Source: an uncultured Pseudomonas sp. (GTDB lineage: Bacteria > Pseudomonadota > Gammaproteobacteria > Pseudomonadales > Pseudomonadaceae). From it: a stretch of DNA of 64,000 nucleotides. The notes beneath the pieces are model-generated. The model saw nothing but the letters and a program-made list of their open reading frames with translations, had not been told where the DNA came from and did no database searches. The stretch is from the NCBI RefSeq assembly GCF_913774235.1, contig NZ_CAJYDW010000018.1:186001-250000 (forward strand), given 5' to 3'. The position numbers and the translations under genes were made by a program. This document shows, piece after piece, positions 35,946 to 47,839 of the stretch (position 1 is the first letter of the stretch; each line of letters opens with the position of its first letter).

Positions 35946-36725
35946 TCAGAACGTGTCCTTCCAGGCGCGCAGGGCGGCGAAGAAGGTATCCTCCGACGCG
36001 TCCGCCGCTACGCCACGCTCTTGCTGCAGACGCTGCCGAACATTGGTTTCGCCGCTACGCAGGAAGGGGTTGATGGTGCGTTCGCGGCCCAGGGTGCTTG
36101 GCAGCGTGGGCCGCTGGACAGCGCGCAGGCGCTGGGTTTCGACCGCGGCAGCCTGGATGGCGGCATTGTCCGGCTCCACCGCCTGGGCGAAGCGCAGATT
36201 ACTTTGGGTATATTCGTGACCGCAGTAGACGCGGGTCTCGTCCGGTAGGCTGGCCAGGCGGCGCAGGGAGTTCAGCATCTGCGCCGGGGTGCCTTCGAAC
36301 AGTCGGCCACAGCCTGCGGAAAAGAGGGTGTCGCCGCTGAACAGCAGTGGTTGCTCGCCCGGGACGTAGTAGGCGAGGTGACCAGCGGTATGCCCCGGTA
36401 CGCGGATGACCTCGAAGATCGCGTCCAGCACCTCCAGTCGATCGCCGTCCGCGAGTGGCAGGTCGACGTCGGCGATGGCTTCGTCGGCCGGCGCTGTGAC
36501 CCGGGCGCCGGTACGCTGCTTGAGCGCGGCGATGCCGCCGGTGTGGTCGTGATGATGGTGGGTGATGAGGATGTCGCTCAGTTGCCAGTCGGGATGACCA
36601 TCGAGCCAGGCCATGACCGGGCCGGCCTCGCCGGGATCGACGACGACCGCCCGTCTCGTCGAGGCGTCCTTGATCAGCCAGATGTAGTTATCGTTGAAAG
36701 CGGGCAGGGGAAGGATGTCGAACAT
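35946..36725 (-). CDS. gloB: Hydroxyacylglutathione hydrolase (glyoxalase II)
   Basis: A 259-residue metallo-beta-lactamase-fold enzyme that hydrolyses S-lactoylglutathione, the second step of methylglyoxal detoxification. The metal motif [10 protein letters not shown] (about residues 55-64), later HTAGH, the bridging Asp in FSGDTLF and YCGHEYT are all present. Length matches GloB. It is divergent from the methyltransferase gene. Confidence 0.95.
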   Translation of the reverse strand: MFDILPLPAFNDNYIWLIKDASTRRAVVVDPGEAGPVMAWLDGHPDWQLSDILITHHHHDHTGGIAALKQRTGARVTAPADEAIADVDLPLADGDRLEVLDAIFEVIRVPGHTAGHLAYYVPGEQPLLFSGDTLFSAGCGRLFEGTPAQMLNSLRRLASLPDETRVYCGHEYTQSNLRFAQAVEPDNAAIQAAAVETQRLRAVQRPTLPSTLGRERTINPFLRSGETNVRQRLQQERGVAADASEDTFFAALRAWKDTF

Positions 36726-36813
36726 GGGGGCAGCTCTCTGGTCGGACGCGAGTCACTAGGGTAGCAGTCTCGAGGACGGCGACGGTTTCGGCTTCTGTTA
36801 TGAGGACCAGGCG

Positions 36814-37590
36814 ATGCACGATGAATTCTCGGCCCAGGTGGATCCACGCTGGCTCAAGCTCATGAGTTCCGCCCGGGAGTGGATGGCCGGCCCTCTGGGG
36901 CAGTTGCTGCTGGAGCAGGAGCGGGTACTGATCGACGAGGAACTCAAGCGGCACTTCGGCAGCTATCTCGTTCACTACGGACCCCACCCGGCTGCGCCGG
37001 CCAATTGTGGCCAACTGCGGCATGCCGTACGCATCGGGCCGCCGCTGGGTGACGTCGATATCGTCTGCGAGGAGGGGGCCTGGCCGTTGGGGGAGCACGC
37101 CGCCGACGTGGTGCTGCTGCAACATGGGCTGGATTTCTCCTTGTCGCCGCACCGGCTGCTGCGCGAGGCGGCCCTGAGCGTACGGCCCGGCGGGCACCTG
37201 GTGGTGGTGGGTATCAATCCCTGGAGCCTCTGGGGCGTACGTCACTATCTGGCGCGTGACGCTCTGCGCAAGGCCCGCTGCTACGGGGCCAGCCGAGTCG
37301 CCGACTGGCTGTCGCTACTGGGCTTCGCGCTGGAGAAACGCCGCTTCGGGTGTTATCGTCCGCCGCTTTCATCCCACAAGTGGCAACAGCGCCTGGCCTG
37401 GATGGAGCAGGGGGACATCGATCCCCACAGCGAGCAGGCTGCGGGTGCGGGCTTCTATCTGCTGTCGGCCCGCAAGCTGATGTTCGGGCTGCGTCCCGTG
37501 CCCCAGGTCCGCAAGGAACCGCGCGGCAAGCTGGTGCCCATGCCGGTGGCCAAGATCGCCCGGCGCGAATCGAGTGAATCCAATGAGTGA
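36814..37590 (+). CDS. SAM-dependent methyltransferase
   Basis: A 258-residue class I methyltransferase of type 11. A clear glycine-rich SAM motif I is not obvious; later motifs are seen in [13 protein letters not shown] and [26 protein letters not shown]. The protein is conserved beside gloB and rnhA in pseudomonads but its substrate is not known. Its 3' end overlaps the rnhA start by eight bases, so the two are coupled. Confidence 0.85.
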   Translation: MHDEFSAQVDPRWLKLMSSAREWMAGPLGQLLLEQERVLIDEELKRHFGSYLVHYGPHPAAPANCGQLRHAVRIGPPLGDVDIVCEEGAWPLGEHAADVVLLQHGLDFSLSPHRLLREAALSVRPGGHLVVVGINPWSLWGVRHYLARDALRKARCYGASRVADWLSLLGFALEKRRFGCYRPPLSSHKWQQRLAWMEQGDIDPHSEQAAGAGFYLLSARKLMFGLRPVPQVRKEPRGKLVPMPVAKIARRESSESNE

Positions 37591-38047
37591 CGACATCGTC
37601 GAGGTCTTTACCGACGGCGCCTGCAAGGGCAATCCCGGTCCGGGTGGCTGGGGCGCGCTGCTGAAGTTTCGTGGCGCGGAGCGCGAGCTCTGGGGCGGTG
37701 AAGCCAATACTACCAACAACCGCATGGAGCTGATGGCGGCGATCCAGGCCCTGGCAGCGCTCAAGCGGCCGTGCCGCATCCGCCTGACCACCGATTCCGA
37801 GTACGTGATGAAGGGCATTACCCAGTGGCTGGTGAACTGGAAGAAGCGCGGCTGGCAGACGGCGGCCAAGCAACCGGTCAAGAACGCCGAGCTCTGGCAG
37901 GCCCTCGACGAGCAGGTCCAGCGCCACGAGGTGGAATGGCGCTGGGTGCGCGGCCATACCGGTCACCCGGAGAACGAGCGGGCCGACCAGTTGGCCAACC
38001 GTGGGGTGGATGAAGTCCGACAGATCAAACAGGCCGCCAAGGCCTAG
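37583..38047 (+). CDS. rnhA: Ribonuclease HI
   Basis: A 154-residue enzyme that removes RNA from RNA-DNA hybrids. Catalytic acids are in [16 protein letters not shown] (Asp11), NNRMELMAA (Glu49), TTDSEYV (Asp71) and [10 protein letters not shown]. The start at 37583 lies within the end of the methyltransferase gene. dnaQ follows after 17 bases, the common rnhA-dnaQ pair. Confidence 0.96.
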   Translation: MSDDIVEVFTDGACKGNPGPGGWGALLKFRGAERELWGGEANTTNNRMELMAAIQALAALKRPCRIRLTTDSEYVMKGITQWLVNWKKRGWQTAAKQPVKNAELWQALDEQVQRHEVEWRWVRGHTGHPENERADQLANRGVDEVRQIKQAAKA

Positions 38048-38064
38048 CGGCGCGAGAGGTAACG

Positions 38065-38799
38065 ATGAGATACGTAGTTCTGGATACCGAAACCACCGGC
38101 ATGCCGGTCACCGATGGTCACCGGGTGATCGAAATCGGCGGCGTCGAGGTCATCGGCCGGCGCCTGACCGGGCGTCACTTCCACGTCTATCTCAATCCGG
38201 ATCGGCAGATCGACGAAGGCGCCATCGCTGTCCACGGCATCACCGATGAGTTCGTCGCCGACAAGCCGCGCTTCGCCGAGATCGCCGACAGCTTCTTCGA
38301 GTTCATCGAAGGTGCCGAGCTGATCATCCACAACGCGCCCTTCGACGTGGGCTTCATTAACGCCGAATTCGCCCGGCTGGGTAGCCATCCCGAGCGCGCC
38401 GACATCACCCAGCACTGCACGGTGCTCGATACCCTGGTCATGGCTCGCGGTCGCCACCCCGGCCAGCGCAACAGCCTGGATGCGCTGTGCAAGCGCTATG
38501 GGGTAGACAACTCCAACCGCGAACTCCACGGTGCGCTGCTCGACGCCGAGATCCTGGCGGACGTCTACCTCGCCATGACCGGTGGCCAGACCAGCCTGTC
38601 GCTGGCGGCCCACGGCCAGGAAGGCAACGGTGACGGCAACTATGTCATGCCGATCAGGCGGTTGCCGGCCGATCGTTCCCGTACCCGGGTGATCAGTGCC
38701 ACGACTGCCGATCTCGAAGCCCATGCGGTGCGCATGGCGGCCATCGAGAAGAGCTGCGGCAAGACGCCGCTCTGGCTCGCGGGTGAGCGCGCCGAATAG
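38065..38799 (+). CDS. dnaQ: DNA polymerase III epsilon subunit (proofreading exonuclease)
   Basis: A 244-residue DEDDh 3'-5' exonuclease of the replicative polymerase. Exo I (VLDTETTGM), Exo II (HNAPFDVGFIN) and Exo III (HGALLDAEIL) are intact. The C-terminal tail (about 185-244), which contacts the alpha subunit, is present. AGAGGTAA precedes the ATG. Operon with rnhA. Confidence 0.96.
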   Translation: MRYVVLDTETTGMPVTDGHRVIEIGGVEVIGRRLTGRHFHVYLNPDRQIDEGAIAVHGITDEFVADKPRFAEIADSFFEFIEGAELIIHNAPFDVGFINAEFARLGSHPERADITQHCTVLDTLVMARGRHPGQRNSLDALCKRYGVDNSNRELHGALLDAEILADVYLAMTGGQTSLSLAAHGQEGNGDGNYVMPIRRLPADRSRTRVISATTADLEAHAVRMAAIEKSCGKTPLWLAGERAE

Positions 38800-39218
38800 T
38801 CTTACGGCTCTCTAATCGGTCTTGGCGGGTGCAACCCGGGATGTCAGTGCCTACGCTCGTCCGAATAAACAGAAAGGCTTCACAATTTTCAGCTATCGTT
38901 CAACAAAGTTGGTGCACGCTGACCGTTTGGACCTGAATGAAGTACCGAATTTCGAGTCGTGTGGAACTTTGTTCACTTTCCGTATTCCTATAGCGAATCA
39001 CGTGATCGCTGTGCTTGTACGATCACAGCGCGGGCAACGGCAGAGGTAGCAGGTTCCGCTCGAACGCCTCCGCGGTGATGCGTAGGTGGAAAAAGACGGT
39101 TGGCGTGACCTGATCAGGACGATCCGGGTACCTTAGCTTCATCAGGAATAGCAAGCCTTTTATCCCGTTCTTGGGTGGCGTTTGCGAGGTTGTAATGGCG
39201 CAGGAGGCGTAAGGCACC
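38800..39218. other. Intergenic region between dnaQ and fimL
   Basis: About 420 bases with a more AT-rich patch near 38880-39010. It has a short imperfect palindrome (CGCTGTG at 39007 with CACAGCG at 39024) but no T-run and no clear RNA gene. A 75-codon open frame at 38822-39049 has no protein-like support. The fimL promoter must lie here. Confidence 0.4.
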
Positions 39219-40919
39219 ATGGTGACCGGAGCGAGAGCTTTGAGTTTGGTCCGCGAACAGCTGTTCGCGACCATCGAGGAAGCTGAATCCCATCTTGAAC
39301 GATTCATCGTCGAGCGGCATTGCAGCAGCCTCTTGCAACGTGCGGTCGAAAGCATCGGCCAGATTCGCGGCGCCCTGACGCTCATCGAGCTGTCAGGCGC
39401 CCAACTGTTGGCGCATGAAACGCTACAGATCGCCAATGACATCCCTGCCGGTGCCGGCCCCGAACACGACGAGCACCTGATGTCGATCTGCCGTGGTCTG
39501 CATGTGCTGCGTCGTTATCTCGAACAGCTGCGCAGCGGGCAGGATGAAATGCCCGAGCTGCTGCTGCCGGCCATCAATGCCTTGCGGCTGGCCGGTGGCG
39601 AGCCGGAATTGCCAGAAAGCTACTTCTTCAGCGTTCGCCTGGATCAGCGTCCTTCGATCAGCGCCACGACCCGGCTGGCCTATCGTGACCGCCAGAACCA
39701 GGCGCGCAGCATGCGACGGATGTACCAGATCGGTCTGCTGGGCTTCTTGCGCAACGTCAACACCGCCGCGAGCCTCAAGCTGATGGCGCGGGCGCTGGAG
39801 CGATCCGCGACCCTGTTGCACGACCATGTCGGCGGCTACCTGCCGTGGGTTGCCGCGGCCACTGCCGAAGGCTTCGCCCAGGGTCGCCTGACCGCCACCC
39901 GCGAGCGCAAGCAGCTGTTCGCCCGGGTCGACCGGGAATTGCGGCAGATGCTCGGCAACGAGTTGCACGAGCCGGCGCGCAGCACCCTGAAAGAGCTTCT
40001 TTACCTGCTGGCGCTCGCCGGTGTCGACAGCGAGCATCCGCGCCAGGTGATGGCAGCCTATGGTATCGAGCGCCTGGGCTTCACCGACGCCCAATTGGAG
40101 GCGGGCAAGAAGCGGCTCGCCGGCCCCGGCCATGCCGTCATGCATTCGCTGTCCGCGGCGATTCGCGAAGAACTGGAAACGGTCAAGGACCTGATCGACC
40201 TCATCGAAAACGAGGTCCGCGAAGGCTCCGATTCCGGCCGCTCGGCGGTGTCTGACAACTTCTCCCGGCTCTATGTCCAGGTCGGGGTGTTGGGCAAGAC
40301 GCTGGAAATGGTCGGCCAGCAAAACGCGGGCGAAGTACTGCAGCGGTGCCTGCCGACGCTTGCCCAATGGAAGGACAAATCCCTGACCCTGGAGGACCTG
40401 GTTCCTCTGGCGGACGCCTTGCTGCTGGTGGAGAGCCTGGTGGCGCAACCCGAGGGCCAGGGGAAGTTGCTCGACGTGCCGCTCGAAGCCGAGGACGTGC
40501 AGGTCAGTGTCGCCAACTACCAGTTGGGCGAGGCTCAGGCCCTGTTGCATCGCGAGGCCTACAACGGCCTGAACGAGGCCAAGCGGGCTATTGGTGCCTT
40601 CCTCGATTCGCGGGGCGATGCCCTGCATCTGGCCACCGTTCCCGCGCTGCTCGATACCGTGCGCGGAGCACTGTTCTTCCTGGGTAACCCCCGCGCCGCC
40701 GAGTTGGTACGTGCCTGCACCGGCTACATCCAGCGCTGCATGATCGAAGGTGGCCAGGCTTGCGAGCCCGCTACCCTGGAAGTCCTGGCGGACGCGCTGA
40801 GCAGTATCGAGTTCTTCGTCGAGAGCGGGGGTGCCGAGGGTCAGGACGGCACTCCGGAAATCCTCGACATCGCCGCCCAGAGCATTCGCGCCCTGGGCTG
40901 GACCTCGGCCGCCGCATGA
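39219..40919 (+). CDS. fimL: FimL, type IV pilus / cAMP regulatory scaffold
   Basis: A 566-residue soluble helical protein resembling the N-terminal part of ChpA but without phosphorylatable Hpt histidines. In P. aeruginosa FimL links FimV and PilG to adenylate cyclase CyaB and so controls cAMP/Vfr, twitching and virulence genes. The assignment rests on the sequence ([45 protein letters not shown]) and on nudC following directly with a four-base overlap, the same order as PA1822-PA1823. Confidence 0.8.
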   Translation: MVTGARALSLVREQLFATIEEAESHLERFIVERHCSSLLQRAVESIGQIRGALTLIELSGAQLLAHETLQIANDIPAGAGPEHDEHLMSICRGLHVLRRYLEQLRSGQDEMPELLLPAINALRLAGGEPELPESYFFSVRLDQRPSISATTRLAYRDRQNQARSMRRMYQIGLLGFLRNVNTAASLKLMARALERSATLLHDHVGGYLPWVAAATAEGFAQGRLTATRERKQLFARVDRELRQMLGNELHEPARSTLKELLYLLALAGVDSEHPRQVMAAYGIERLGFTDAQLEAGKKRLAGPGHAVMHSLSAAIREELETVKDLIDLIENEVREGSDSGRSAVSDNFSRLYVQVGVLGKTLEMVGQQNAGEVLQRCLPTLAQWKDKSLTLEDLVPLADALLLVESLVAQPEGQGKLLDVPLEAEDVQVSVANYQLGEAQALLHREAYNGLNEAKRAIGAFLDSRGDALHLATVPALLDTVRGALFFLGNPRAAELVRACTGYIQRCMIEGGQACEPATLEVLADALSSIEFFVESGGAEGQDGTPEILDIAAQSIRALGWTSAAA

Positions 40920-41743
40920 CGGCGTGGCAGCCCGGCTGGTTCCAGACGACCCAGGCGTCGTCCGGCCTGCTGGTAGTCCACAGCGGTCAGGCCTTTCTCT
41001 GCAGTGGAACGGACGTGCTCTTCAGCGCGGACGATGCGCGCATCCAGAGACTGGAAGGCGATCGGCATGGCTTGGGCCACTGGCAATCCCAGCCGGTCAC
41101 TCTCCTGGAGCTGGATGCCCCAGGTGACTTCGAAGGCTGCAGCTGGCAGCCGCTGCGCCCTCTGATGCTGCAATCGCCCCATGCGCTGTTCAAGCTTCTC
41201 GGCTACGCCAACCAGATCGGCGTCTGGGCTCGGCAGCATAGATTCTGCGGCCAATGTGGCACTCGGACCTTCGCCCTCGACGGCCAGCGCGGCCTCTCTT
41301 GCCCGAATTGCCGACTCACCCAGTATCCGCGGCTATCGCCCAGCATGATCGCCTTGGTCACCCGCGGCGACGAGGTGCTGCTGGCGCGCTCGCCGCGCTT
41401 CGCGCCGGGGGTCTTCAGTACCCTCGCTGGATTCGTCGAACCTGGTGAGTCGGCGGAAGCCTGCGTGCACCGGGAGATCATGGAGGAGGTAGGGGTCACG
41501 GTCGGCAACCTGCGCTATCAGGGCAGCCAGAACTGGCCCTATCCGCATTCGTTGATGCTCGGCTATCACGTCGATTACCTGGCGGGCGAGATTCGCTGCC
41601 AGCCCGATGAGATCGAGGATGCCCGCTGGTTCGACCTACGGGACCTGCCACTGCTGCCGCCGCCGTTTTCCATCTCCCGCTATCTGATCGACCTGTATCG
41701 GGTCGAGCGGTTAGGCGGCGCCAAACCAGTGTTGCCAGATTAG
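40916..41743 (+). CDS. nudC: NADH pyrophosphatase / NAD-decapping Nudix hydrolase
   Basis: A 275-residue Nudix enzyme that splits NAD(H) to NMN(H) and AMP and removes NAD caps from RNA. It has a four-cysteine zinc site ([10 protein letters not shown] and LSCPNC), the Nudix box [22 protein letters not shown] and the NudC signature [11 protein letters not shown]. The ATG overlaps the fimL stop. Its 3' end overlaps the convergent TSUP gene by 33 bases. Confidence 0.95.
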   Translation: MTAWQPGWFQTTQASSGLLVVHSGQAFLCSGTDVLFSADDARIQRLEGDRHGLGHWQSQPVTLLELDAPGDFEGCSWQPLRPLMLQSPHALFKLLGYANQIGVWARQHRFCGQCGTRTFALDGQRGLSCPNCRLTQYPRLSPSMIALVTRGDEVLLARSPRFAPGVFSTLAGFVEPGESAEACVHREIMEEVGVTVGNLRYQGSQNWPYPHSLMLGYHVDYLAGEIRCQPDEIEDARWFDLRDLPLLPPPFSISRYLIDLYRVERLGGAKPVLPD

Positions 41744-42487
41744 TTTTACGGTCAGGGCCAACACCACGCAGATGAACACGGGGCGGATGAATTTGGCGCC
41801 GCCGGCGATGGCACTGCGGGCGCCCAGGTAGGCACCCAGGGTCAGCGACAGCCCCATGCTCAGCCCCAGCACCCAGAGCACCTGGCCGAGGACGATGAAC
41901 ATCGCCAGGGCGACGCCGTTGCTGACGAAGTTCATGGTGCGGGCGACGCCGCTGGCCTTGAGCAGATCGAGCGGGTAGAGCAGCAGGCTGCTGACCGTCC
42001 AGAAGGCGCCGGTACCCGGGCCGAAGACGCCGTCGTACATGCCCAGGGTGACGCCCTGCGGCCATTGCCGTCGTTGTGCCACGGGGGCATCGCTGAGTAC
42101 CGGGGCCTTGGGCGTACCGCCGAACAACAGGTAAAGGGCGCAGCTGAACACCACCACCGGCAACAACTGATTGAGGAAGTCCGCCGGTAGGTGATGAGCG
42201 ATCAGCGCACCCACGCCGGCCCCGACGGCCGTGGCGATCAGGCCGTTACGCCATTGGCGCGGCTGGAAGAGCTTGCGGCGATAGAAGGTATAGGCCGCCG
42301 TCGCGCTGCCGAAGGTGGAGCTGAGCTTGTTGGTGCCGATGGCCAGGTGGGGTGGCACGCCGGCCATCAATAACGCGGGGACCGTCAGCAGCCCCCCGCC
42401 GCCGGCGATGGCGTCTATGTAACCGGCGAGGAAGGCGACCCCGGCGAGCAGCAGCAGGGTCGTGGGGTCCAGAGCGAAATCGAGCAT
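41711..42487 (-). CDS. TSUP (TauE/SafE) family membrane transporter
   Basis: A 258-residue integral membrane protein with about eight helices. The TauE/SafE repeat signature is visible twice: [36 protein letters not shown] and the second-half [17 protein letters not shown]. Members export or import sulfite, sulfoacetate and related organic anions; the substrate here is unknown. The last codons overlap the convergent nudC. Confidence 0.88.
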   Translation of the reverse strand: MLDFALDPTTLLLLAGVAFLAGYIDAIAGGGGLLTVPALLMAGVPPHLAIGTNKLSSTFGSATAAYTFYRRKLFQPRQWRNGLIATAVGAGVGALIAHHLPADFLNQLLPVVVFSCALYLLFGGTPKAPVLSDAPVAQRRQWPQGVTLGMYDGVFGPGTGAFWTVSSLLLYPLDLLKASGVARTMNFVSNGVALAMFIVLGQVLWVLGLSMGLSLTLGAYLGARSAIAGGAKFIRPVFICVVLALTVKLIWQHWFGAA

Positions 42488-42565
42488 GGGCAGGGCAGGC
42501 CAGGTGGAACGGGGGCGCCATCATGCACCAGTCGCGTGCCCGTCACCACCCGTGCCGAGCCCTGC

Positions 42566-43816
<1,251 letters not shown>

Positions 43817-43898
43817 TCACGACAGGGTAGTCAGCCCCTGAATACCTAAAATCTGGTACTTTTCGATGATTCGTGCGGCTATCGCCCGAGGTCGGATC

Positions 43899-44783
43899 AT
43901 GACTGACGCCTATCCACCCATCTTCAAGCTGTATGGCGAGGCTCAGGCCTGGCCCGATCCCGATCTGCTGCATTGCGAGACGATCGAGAGCCGTAGTCGC
44001 CTCCACGCCTGGAATATCGCGACCCATCGCCATGCCGACCTGGTGCAGCTGTTGTACGTCCGCCAGGGGCGGGTGAAGCTGCAGCTGGAGGATTGGCACG
44101 GCGCCCTGTTCGGGCCCTTGCTGGTGGTGCTGCCGGTCCTCTGCGTCCACGCCTTCGAGTTCGATCCGGCGGTGGAGGGCTTCGTCATCACCCTGCCGGT
44201 ACCCCAGGTCGAGCGTCTCAAGCTACGCTGCCAGCGGGCCGGCCAGGGGCTGTTCCAGAGCGCTGCGCGATTGCCGCTCGCCGCGACGGAAGCGGGGTGG
44301 ATCGATCAACTGGTCGGCCAATTGGTCGGCGAATACCAAGGGCGCAGACCCGGGCGCGAGGTGATGCTCGAAGCTCTGCTCGACAGCCTGGCCATCTGGC
44401 TGCTGCGCCAGCAGACCCGAGCGGTGGCCGCCACCCTGCCGCGGCGTGCCGAGCAACACCTGGGGCGCTTCCTGGCCCTGGTCGAACAGCACTATCGTGC
44501 CCACTGGAACCTGGGGCGTTACGCCGCGGCCCTGGGCATCTCCGGGGTACACCTGAACACCCTGTGCCGCGAGTTGGCCGGTGCCTCGGCCTTGGCGATC
44601 GTCCATCAGCGCCTGCTGCTGGAGGCGCGCCGCAGCCTGACCTTCACCCAGGCCCCGGTCGCGGAGGTCGCCGATGCCCTGGGCTTTGCCGATCCCGCCT
44701 ACTTCGCCCGCTTCTTTCGTCGCGGTACCGGCCAGAGTCCGCTCAACTATCGGCGTCGTGCCGGCGGGCAGGACCAGGGTTAA
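43899..44783 (+). CDS. pobR: AraC-family regulator of pobA
   Basis: A 294-residue AraC protein with an N-terminal cupin (THRHADLVQLLYVRQGRVKLQLE) and a C-terminal DNA-binding domain (LGRYAAALGISGVHLNTLCRELAG and [29 protein letters not shown]). Divergent from pobA across 148 bases, it is the expected 4-hydroxybenzoate-responsive activator. The ATG at 43899 has GAGG upstream; the ATG at 43866 does not. This is the AraC type, not the IclR-type PobR of Acinetobacter. Its 3' end overlaps the convergent kinase by 41 bases. Confidence 0.88.
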   Translation: MTDAYPPIFKLYGEAQAWPDPDLLHCETIESRSRLHAWNIATHRHADLVQLLYVRQGRVKLQLEDWHGALFGPLLVVLPVLCVHAFEFDPAVEGFVITLPVPQVERLKLRCQRAGQGLFQSAARLPLAATEAGWIDQLVGQLVGEYQGRRPGREVMLEALLDSLAIWLLRQQTRAVAATLPRRAEQHLGRFLALVEQHYRAHWNLGRYAAALGISGVHLNTLCRELAGASALAIVHQRLLLEARRSLTFTQAPVAEVADALGFADPAYFARFFRRGTGQSPLNYRRRAGGQDQG

Positions 44784-47700
44784 GGTCGGCATCCGCGGCG
44801 GCCAGGGTTTCCCCCACGCGGGCCGCCAGCACATCCAGGTTGAAGGGTTTGGCGATCAGGGTCATCCCCGGCTCCAGGTAGCCTTCCAGGTGAGCACCTT
44901 CGGCATAGCCGGTGGCGAAGACGACCTTGAGGCCGGGCCGGCGTTGGCGGGCGATCTCCGCCAGTTGGCGACCGTTCATGCCGGGCAGGCCGACATCCGA
45001 CAGTAGTAGATCGATGGGGCGCGAGCTTTCCAGGATCGGCAGCGCACCGCGGGCGTCCTCGGCTTGCAGGGTCGCATAGCCCAGTTCCCGCAGCAGCTCC
45101 ACCACCATCTGCCGGACCACGGGTTCGTCCTCGACCACCAGGATGGTCTTGCCGGCCCCGTTGGGCGTCACGGTCGAAGGCGTCGCACGCGGCACCTCGA
45201 CGTCGGCCCCCAGGTAGCGCGGCAGGTACAGACCCACGGTAGTGCCGCGCCCGGGTACTGAGTCGAGCCTGACGTGACCCTTCGACTGCTTGGCGTAGCC
45301 GTAGATCATCGACAGGCCCAGCCCAGTGCCCTGGCCGATGGGTTTGGTGGTGAAGAAGGGATCGAAGGCGCGCGCCATGACTTCCGGCGGCATCCCGGTA
45401 CCGTCATCCGTCACCAGCAGCGCGACGTAGTCACCGGCGCTCACCGCATCCAGGCCGTTGCCGCTTTCGTTCAGGTAGACGTTGCGCGTCTCGATGCGGA
45501 TCGTGCCACCATCGGGCAGGGCATCGCGGGCATTGATGACCAGATTGAGCAGAGCGCTTTCCAGCTGGTGGGCGTCCGTCAGAGCCTGCCAGAGGTCGGC
45601 ATGCAGATCCAGCACCAGGGCGATGTCGCCACGCAGGCTGCGCAGCAGCAACTCCTCCATGGAGCTTACGCTGGCATTGACCTGGATCGGTTGCAGGTCC
45701 AGCGCCTGGCGCCGGGAGAAGGCCAGCAGGCGCTGGGTGAGGGCGGCCGCGCGCTGGGCGGAGGTCAGGGCGGAGTTGAGGTACTGGTCGAATTTGTCCT
45801 GGCGCCCGGCCTTGTGATGGCGCTGCAGCATGTCCAGGCTGCCCATGATGCCGGTCAGCAGGTTGTTGAAGTCGTGGGCGATACCGCCGGTGAGCTGGCC
45901 GACCGCTTCCATCTTCTGCGCTTGGCGCAGCTGTTCCTGCAATTCCTGTTGTTCTGTGACGTCCCGACCCACGGCGTAGATGAGGCCGTCTTCGGCACTG
46001 GCCGTCCAGTCGAGGACGCGATAGCTGCCGTCACGGGCGCGGACGCGCGCCCTGAGGCTCGCAGCGCCTTGGCGCAAGCCCAGGCTGCGTAGGGTGTCGA
46101 AGACCAGGTGCTGGTCATCCGGATGGACCAGCTCGGTCAGTTGCAAGGTGGCGAGATCGGTCTCGCGGCGACCCAGCAAGCGGGTCGCCGCGCTGTTGAC
46201 CGTCTTCACCTCGCCGTCGGTATGGCAGATCACCATGAGGTCGTGGCTGATGCGCCACATCCGATCGCGCTCGCGGGTCCGCAGCTCGATCTGCTGTTCG
46301 AGTTCCTGGCGCGAGCGGGTGAGCACCTCACGGGCGTCCACGATGCTCTGGATGTCGGTGCAGGTACCGAACCACTGCTCGATCCGCCCCGTGGCGTCGC
46401 GAACCGGCTGGGCCCGACCGAGCACCCAGCGATAGCGCCCGGAGCGATGCCGCAGCCGGTACTCGATGTGATAGGGCTCGCCAGTGCTGAGGCTGTGGTG
46501 CCAGACCTTCCAGGTGCGTTCCTGGTCATCGGGATGAAAGACATTGGCCCAGCCATCACCTTCCGTGGACCCTTCGGGCACGCCGGTGAATTCGTACCAG
46601 CGGTCGTTGAAGTAGAAATGGTGACCATCGGGGCGGGTGGCCCAGACCATCTGGTCGATGGAGTTGATGATGGCGCGCAGCTGCGCTTCGTTGCGCGCCA
46701 ACTCCTGGGACTGCCGGCGATGGCCGCTGATGTCGATGAACAGCACGGCGAAGCGATCGCCTGGCAGGCGGTGCGCGCGTACCTCGTACCAGTGCTCGTG
46801 CGGCAGGTGCAGCAGGATATCGAACTGGATGAACTCCGCATCGGAGTTCATGAAGTCGGCATAGGCCGGCAACAGGTCCGCCTCCAACTGCGGCAGGGAT
46901 TCGCGCAGGGTCTTGCCCACCACCTGCTCCAGCGGCACCCCGGTGAGGCTGGAGAAGATGGGATTGACCTCCAGGAAGCGGAAGTCCTGCATCCGACCGA
47001 CGTCATCGCGGATGGCCTGGGCCATGTAGAAGCCCTCGCGCATGCCGTGGTAGAGCTCCTGCAGCCAGAGATCCCGTTCGGTGATGGCGGCCTCGTTGAG
47101 CTTGCGCTCGGTGATGTCGTAGCAGACCCCGAGGTAGCGTCCGGCGCCCTGGCCGGTCATCAGTTGGCCACGCCGGCCGAGCCAGCGCTCTTCACCGGTA
47201 TCGACGCGGCGAATGCGGTATTCGAGGTAGTCCAGGGCGTCGTCGTCGGGGGTGGCCGTCAGGGTCCGCAGACTGCTCACGTCGTCCGGGTGCAATTGCT
47301 TGACCAGTTCTTCCTGGCTATAGCTGCGCTTTTCCGGGAGCCCCCATAGCTGGCAGAAGCCTGGGGAGACCAGCAACCGGGATTCGCCCGGCAGCAATTC
47401 GAAGGTGCCCACCCGGCCGACCAGTTGGGCCAGGCGCACCCGCTCTTCAGTCACCAACTGTTCGCTGCGGTCCTGCAGGACGTGGACGAACCCCCTGAGC
47501 TCGTCGGCTTCCTTCAGGGCCGTCGTCGCCACCTCCACCCAGCGGGTTTCCCCGCTACGCACACCGATCCAGCCGGCCCCCCGGCCATGCTCCTCGATCA
47601 GCGCCTGATGCTGGGCCGTGGCGAGGAAGCTGCCATCCCGTTCCGCGACGAGCAAGTCGGAGAGTAGCCAGCCGAGTGTGTCCGTTGCCGACCAGCCACA

Positions 47701-47814
47701 GAGCAGCTCGGCTCCGCGATTCCAGCGCTCGATGCGCCCCTGGCGATCGGTGATGACCAGGGCGTGGGACGTCAGCTGCGCTAGCGCCTGCTGCTCGAGC
47801 GAAGAAATCGACAT
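44743..47814 (-). CDS. Soluble multi-PAS hybrid histidine kinase
   Basis: A 1023-residue protein with no membrane segment. It carries five PAS/PAC repeats (about residues 10-640), a HisKA box ([26 protein letters not shown]), an HATPase domain ([37 protein letters not shown]) and a C-terminal receiver (Asp in [13 protein letters not shown], Lys in IAKPF). It is a cytoplasmic sensor of unknown signal. An upstream GTG at 47853 is in frame but would run into aroA; the ATG at 47814 has AGGGAA upstream. aroA lies directly upstream. Confidence 0.88.
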   Translation of the reverse strand: MSISSLEQQALAQLTSHALVITDRQGRIERWNRGAELLCGWSATDTLGWLLSDLLVAERDGSFLATAQHQALIEEHGRGAGWIGVRSGETRWVEVATTALKEADELRGFVHVLQDRSEQLVTEERVRLAQLVGRVGTFELLPGESRLLVSPGFCQLWGLPEKRSYSQEELVKQLHPDDVSSLRTLTATPDDDALDYLEYRIRRVDTGEERWLGRRGQLMTGQGAGRYLGVCYDITERKLNEAAITERDLWLQELYHGMREGFYMAQAIRDDVGRMQDFRFLEVNPIFSSLTGVPLEQVVGKTLRESLPQLEADLLPAYADFMNSDAEFIQFDILLHLPHEHWYEVRAHRLPGDRFAVLFIDISGHRRQSQELARNEAQLRAIINSIDQMVWATRPDGHHFYFNDRWYEFTGVPEGSTEGDGWANVFHPDDQERTWKVWHHSLSTGEPYHIEYRLRHRSGRYRWVLGRAQPVRDATGRIEQWFGTCTDIQSIVDAREVLTRSRQELEQQIELRTRERDRMWRISHDLMVICHTDGEVKTVNSAATRLLGRRETDLATLQLTELVHPDDQHLVFDTLRSLGLRQGAASLRARVRARDGSYRVLDWTASAEDGLIYAVGRDVTEQQELQEQLRQAQKMEAVGQLTGGIAHDFNNLLTGIMGSLDMLQRHHKAGRQDKFDQYLNSALTSAQRAAALTQRLLAFSRRQALDLQPIQVNASVSSMEELLLRSLRGDIALVLDLHADLWQALTDAHQLESALLNLVINARDALPDGGTIRIETRNVYLNESGNGLDAVSAGDYVALLVTDDGTGMPPEVMARAFDPFFTTKPIGQGTGLGLSMIYGYAKQSKGHVRLDSVPGRGTTVGLYLPRYLGADVEVPRATPSTVTPNGAGKTILVVEDEPVVRQMVVELLRELGYATLQAEDARGALPILESSRPIDLLLSDVGLPGMNGRQLAEIARQRRPGLKVVFATGYAEGAHLEGYLEPGMTLIAKPFNLDVLAARVGETLAAADADLNPGPARRHDADS

Positions 47815-47839
47815 CTGTGGCTTCCCTGTGACTGGCGCG

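Noticed and set aside
39007-39030. Vfr/CRP-like palindrome upstream of fimL
   Set aside because: The half-sites TGTG and CACA are ten bases apart, two more than the eight of a CRP/Vfr site, so the spacing does not fit.
38822-39049. A 75-codon open frame between dnaQ and fimL
   Set aside because: No ribosome site and no recognisable features; it bridges a change in base composition and looks fortuitous.
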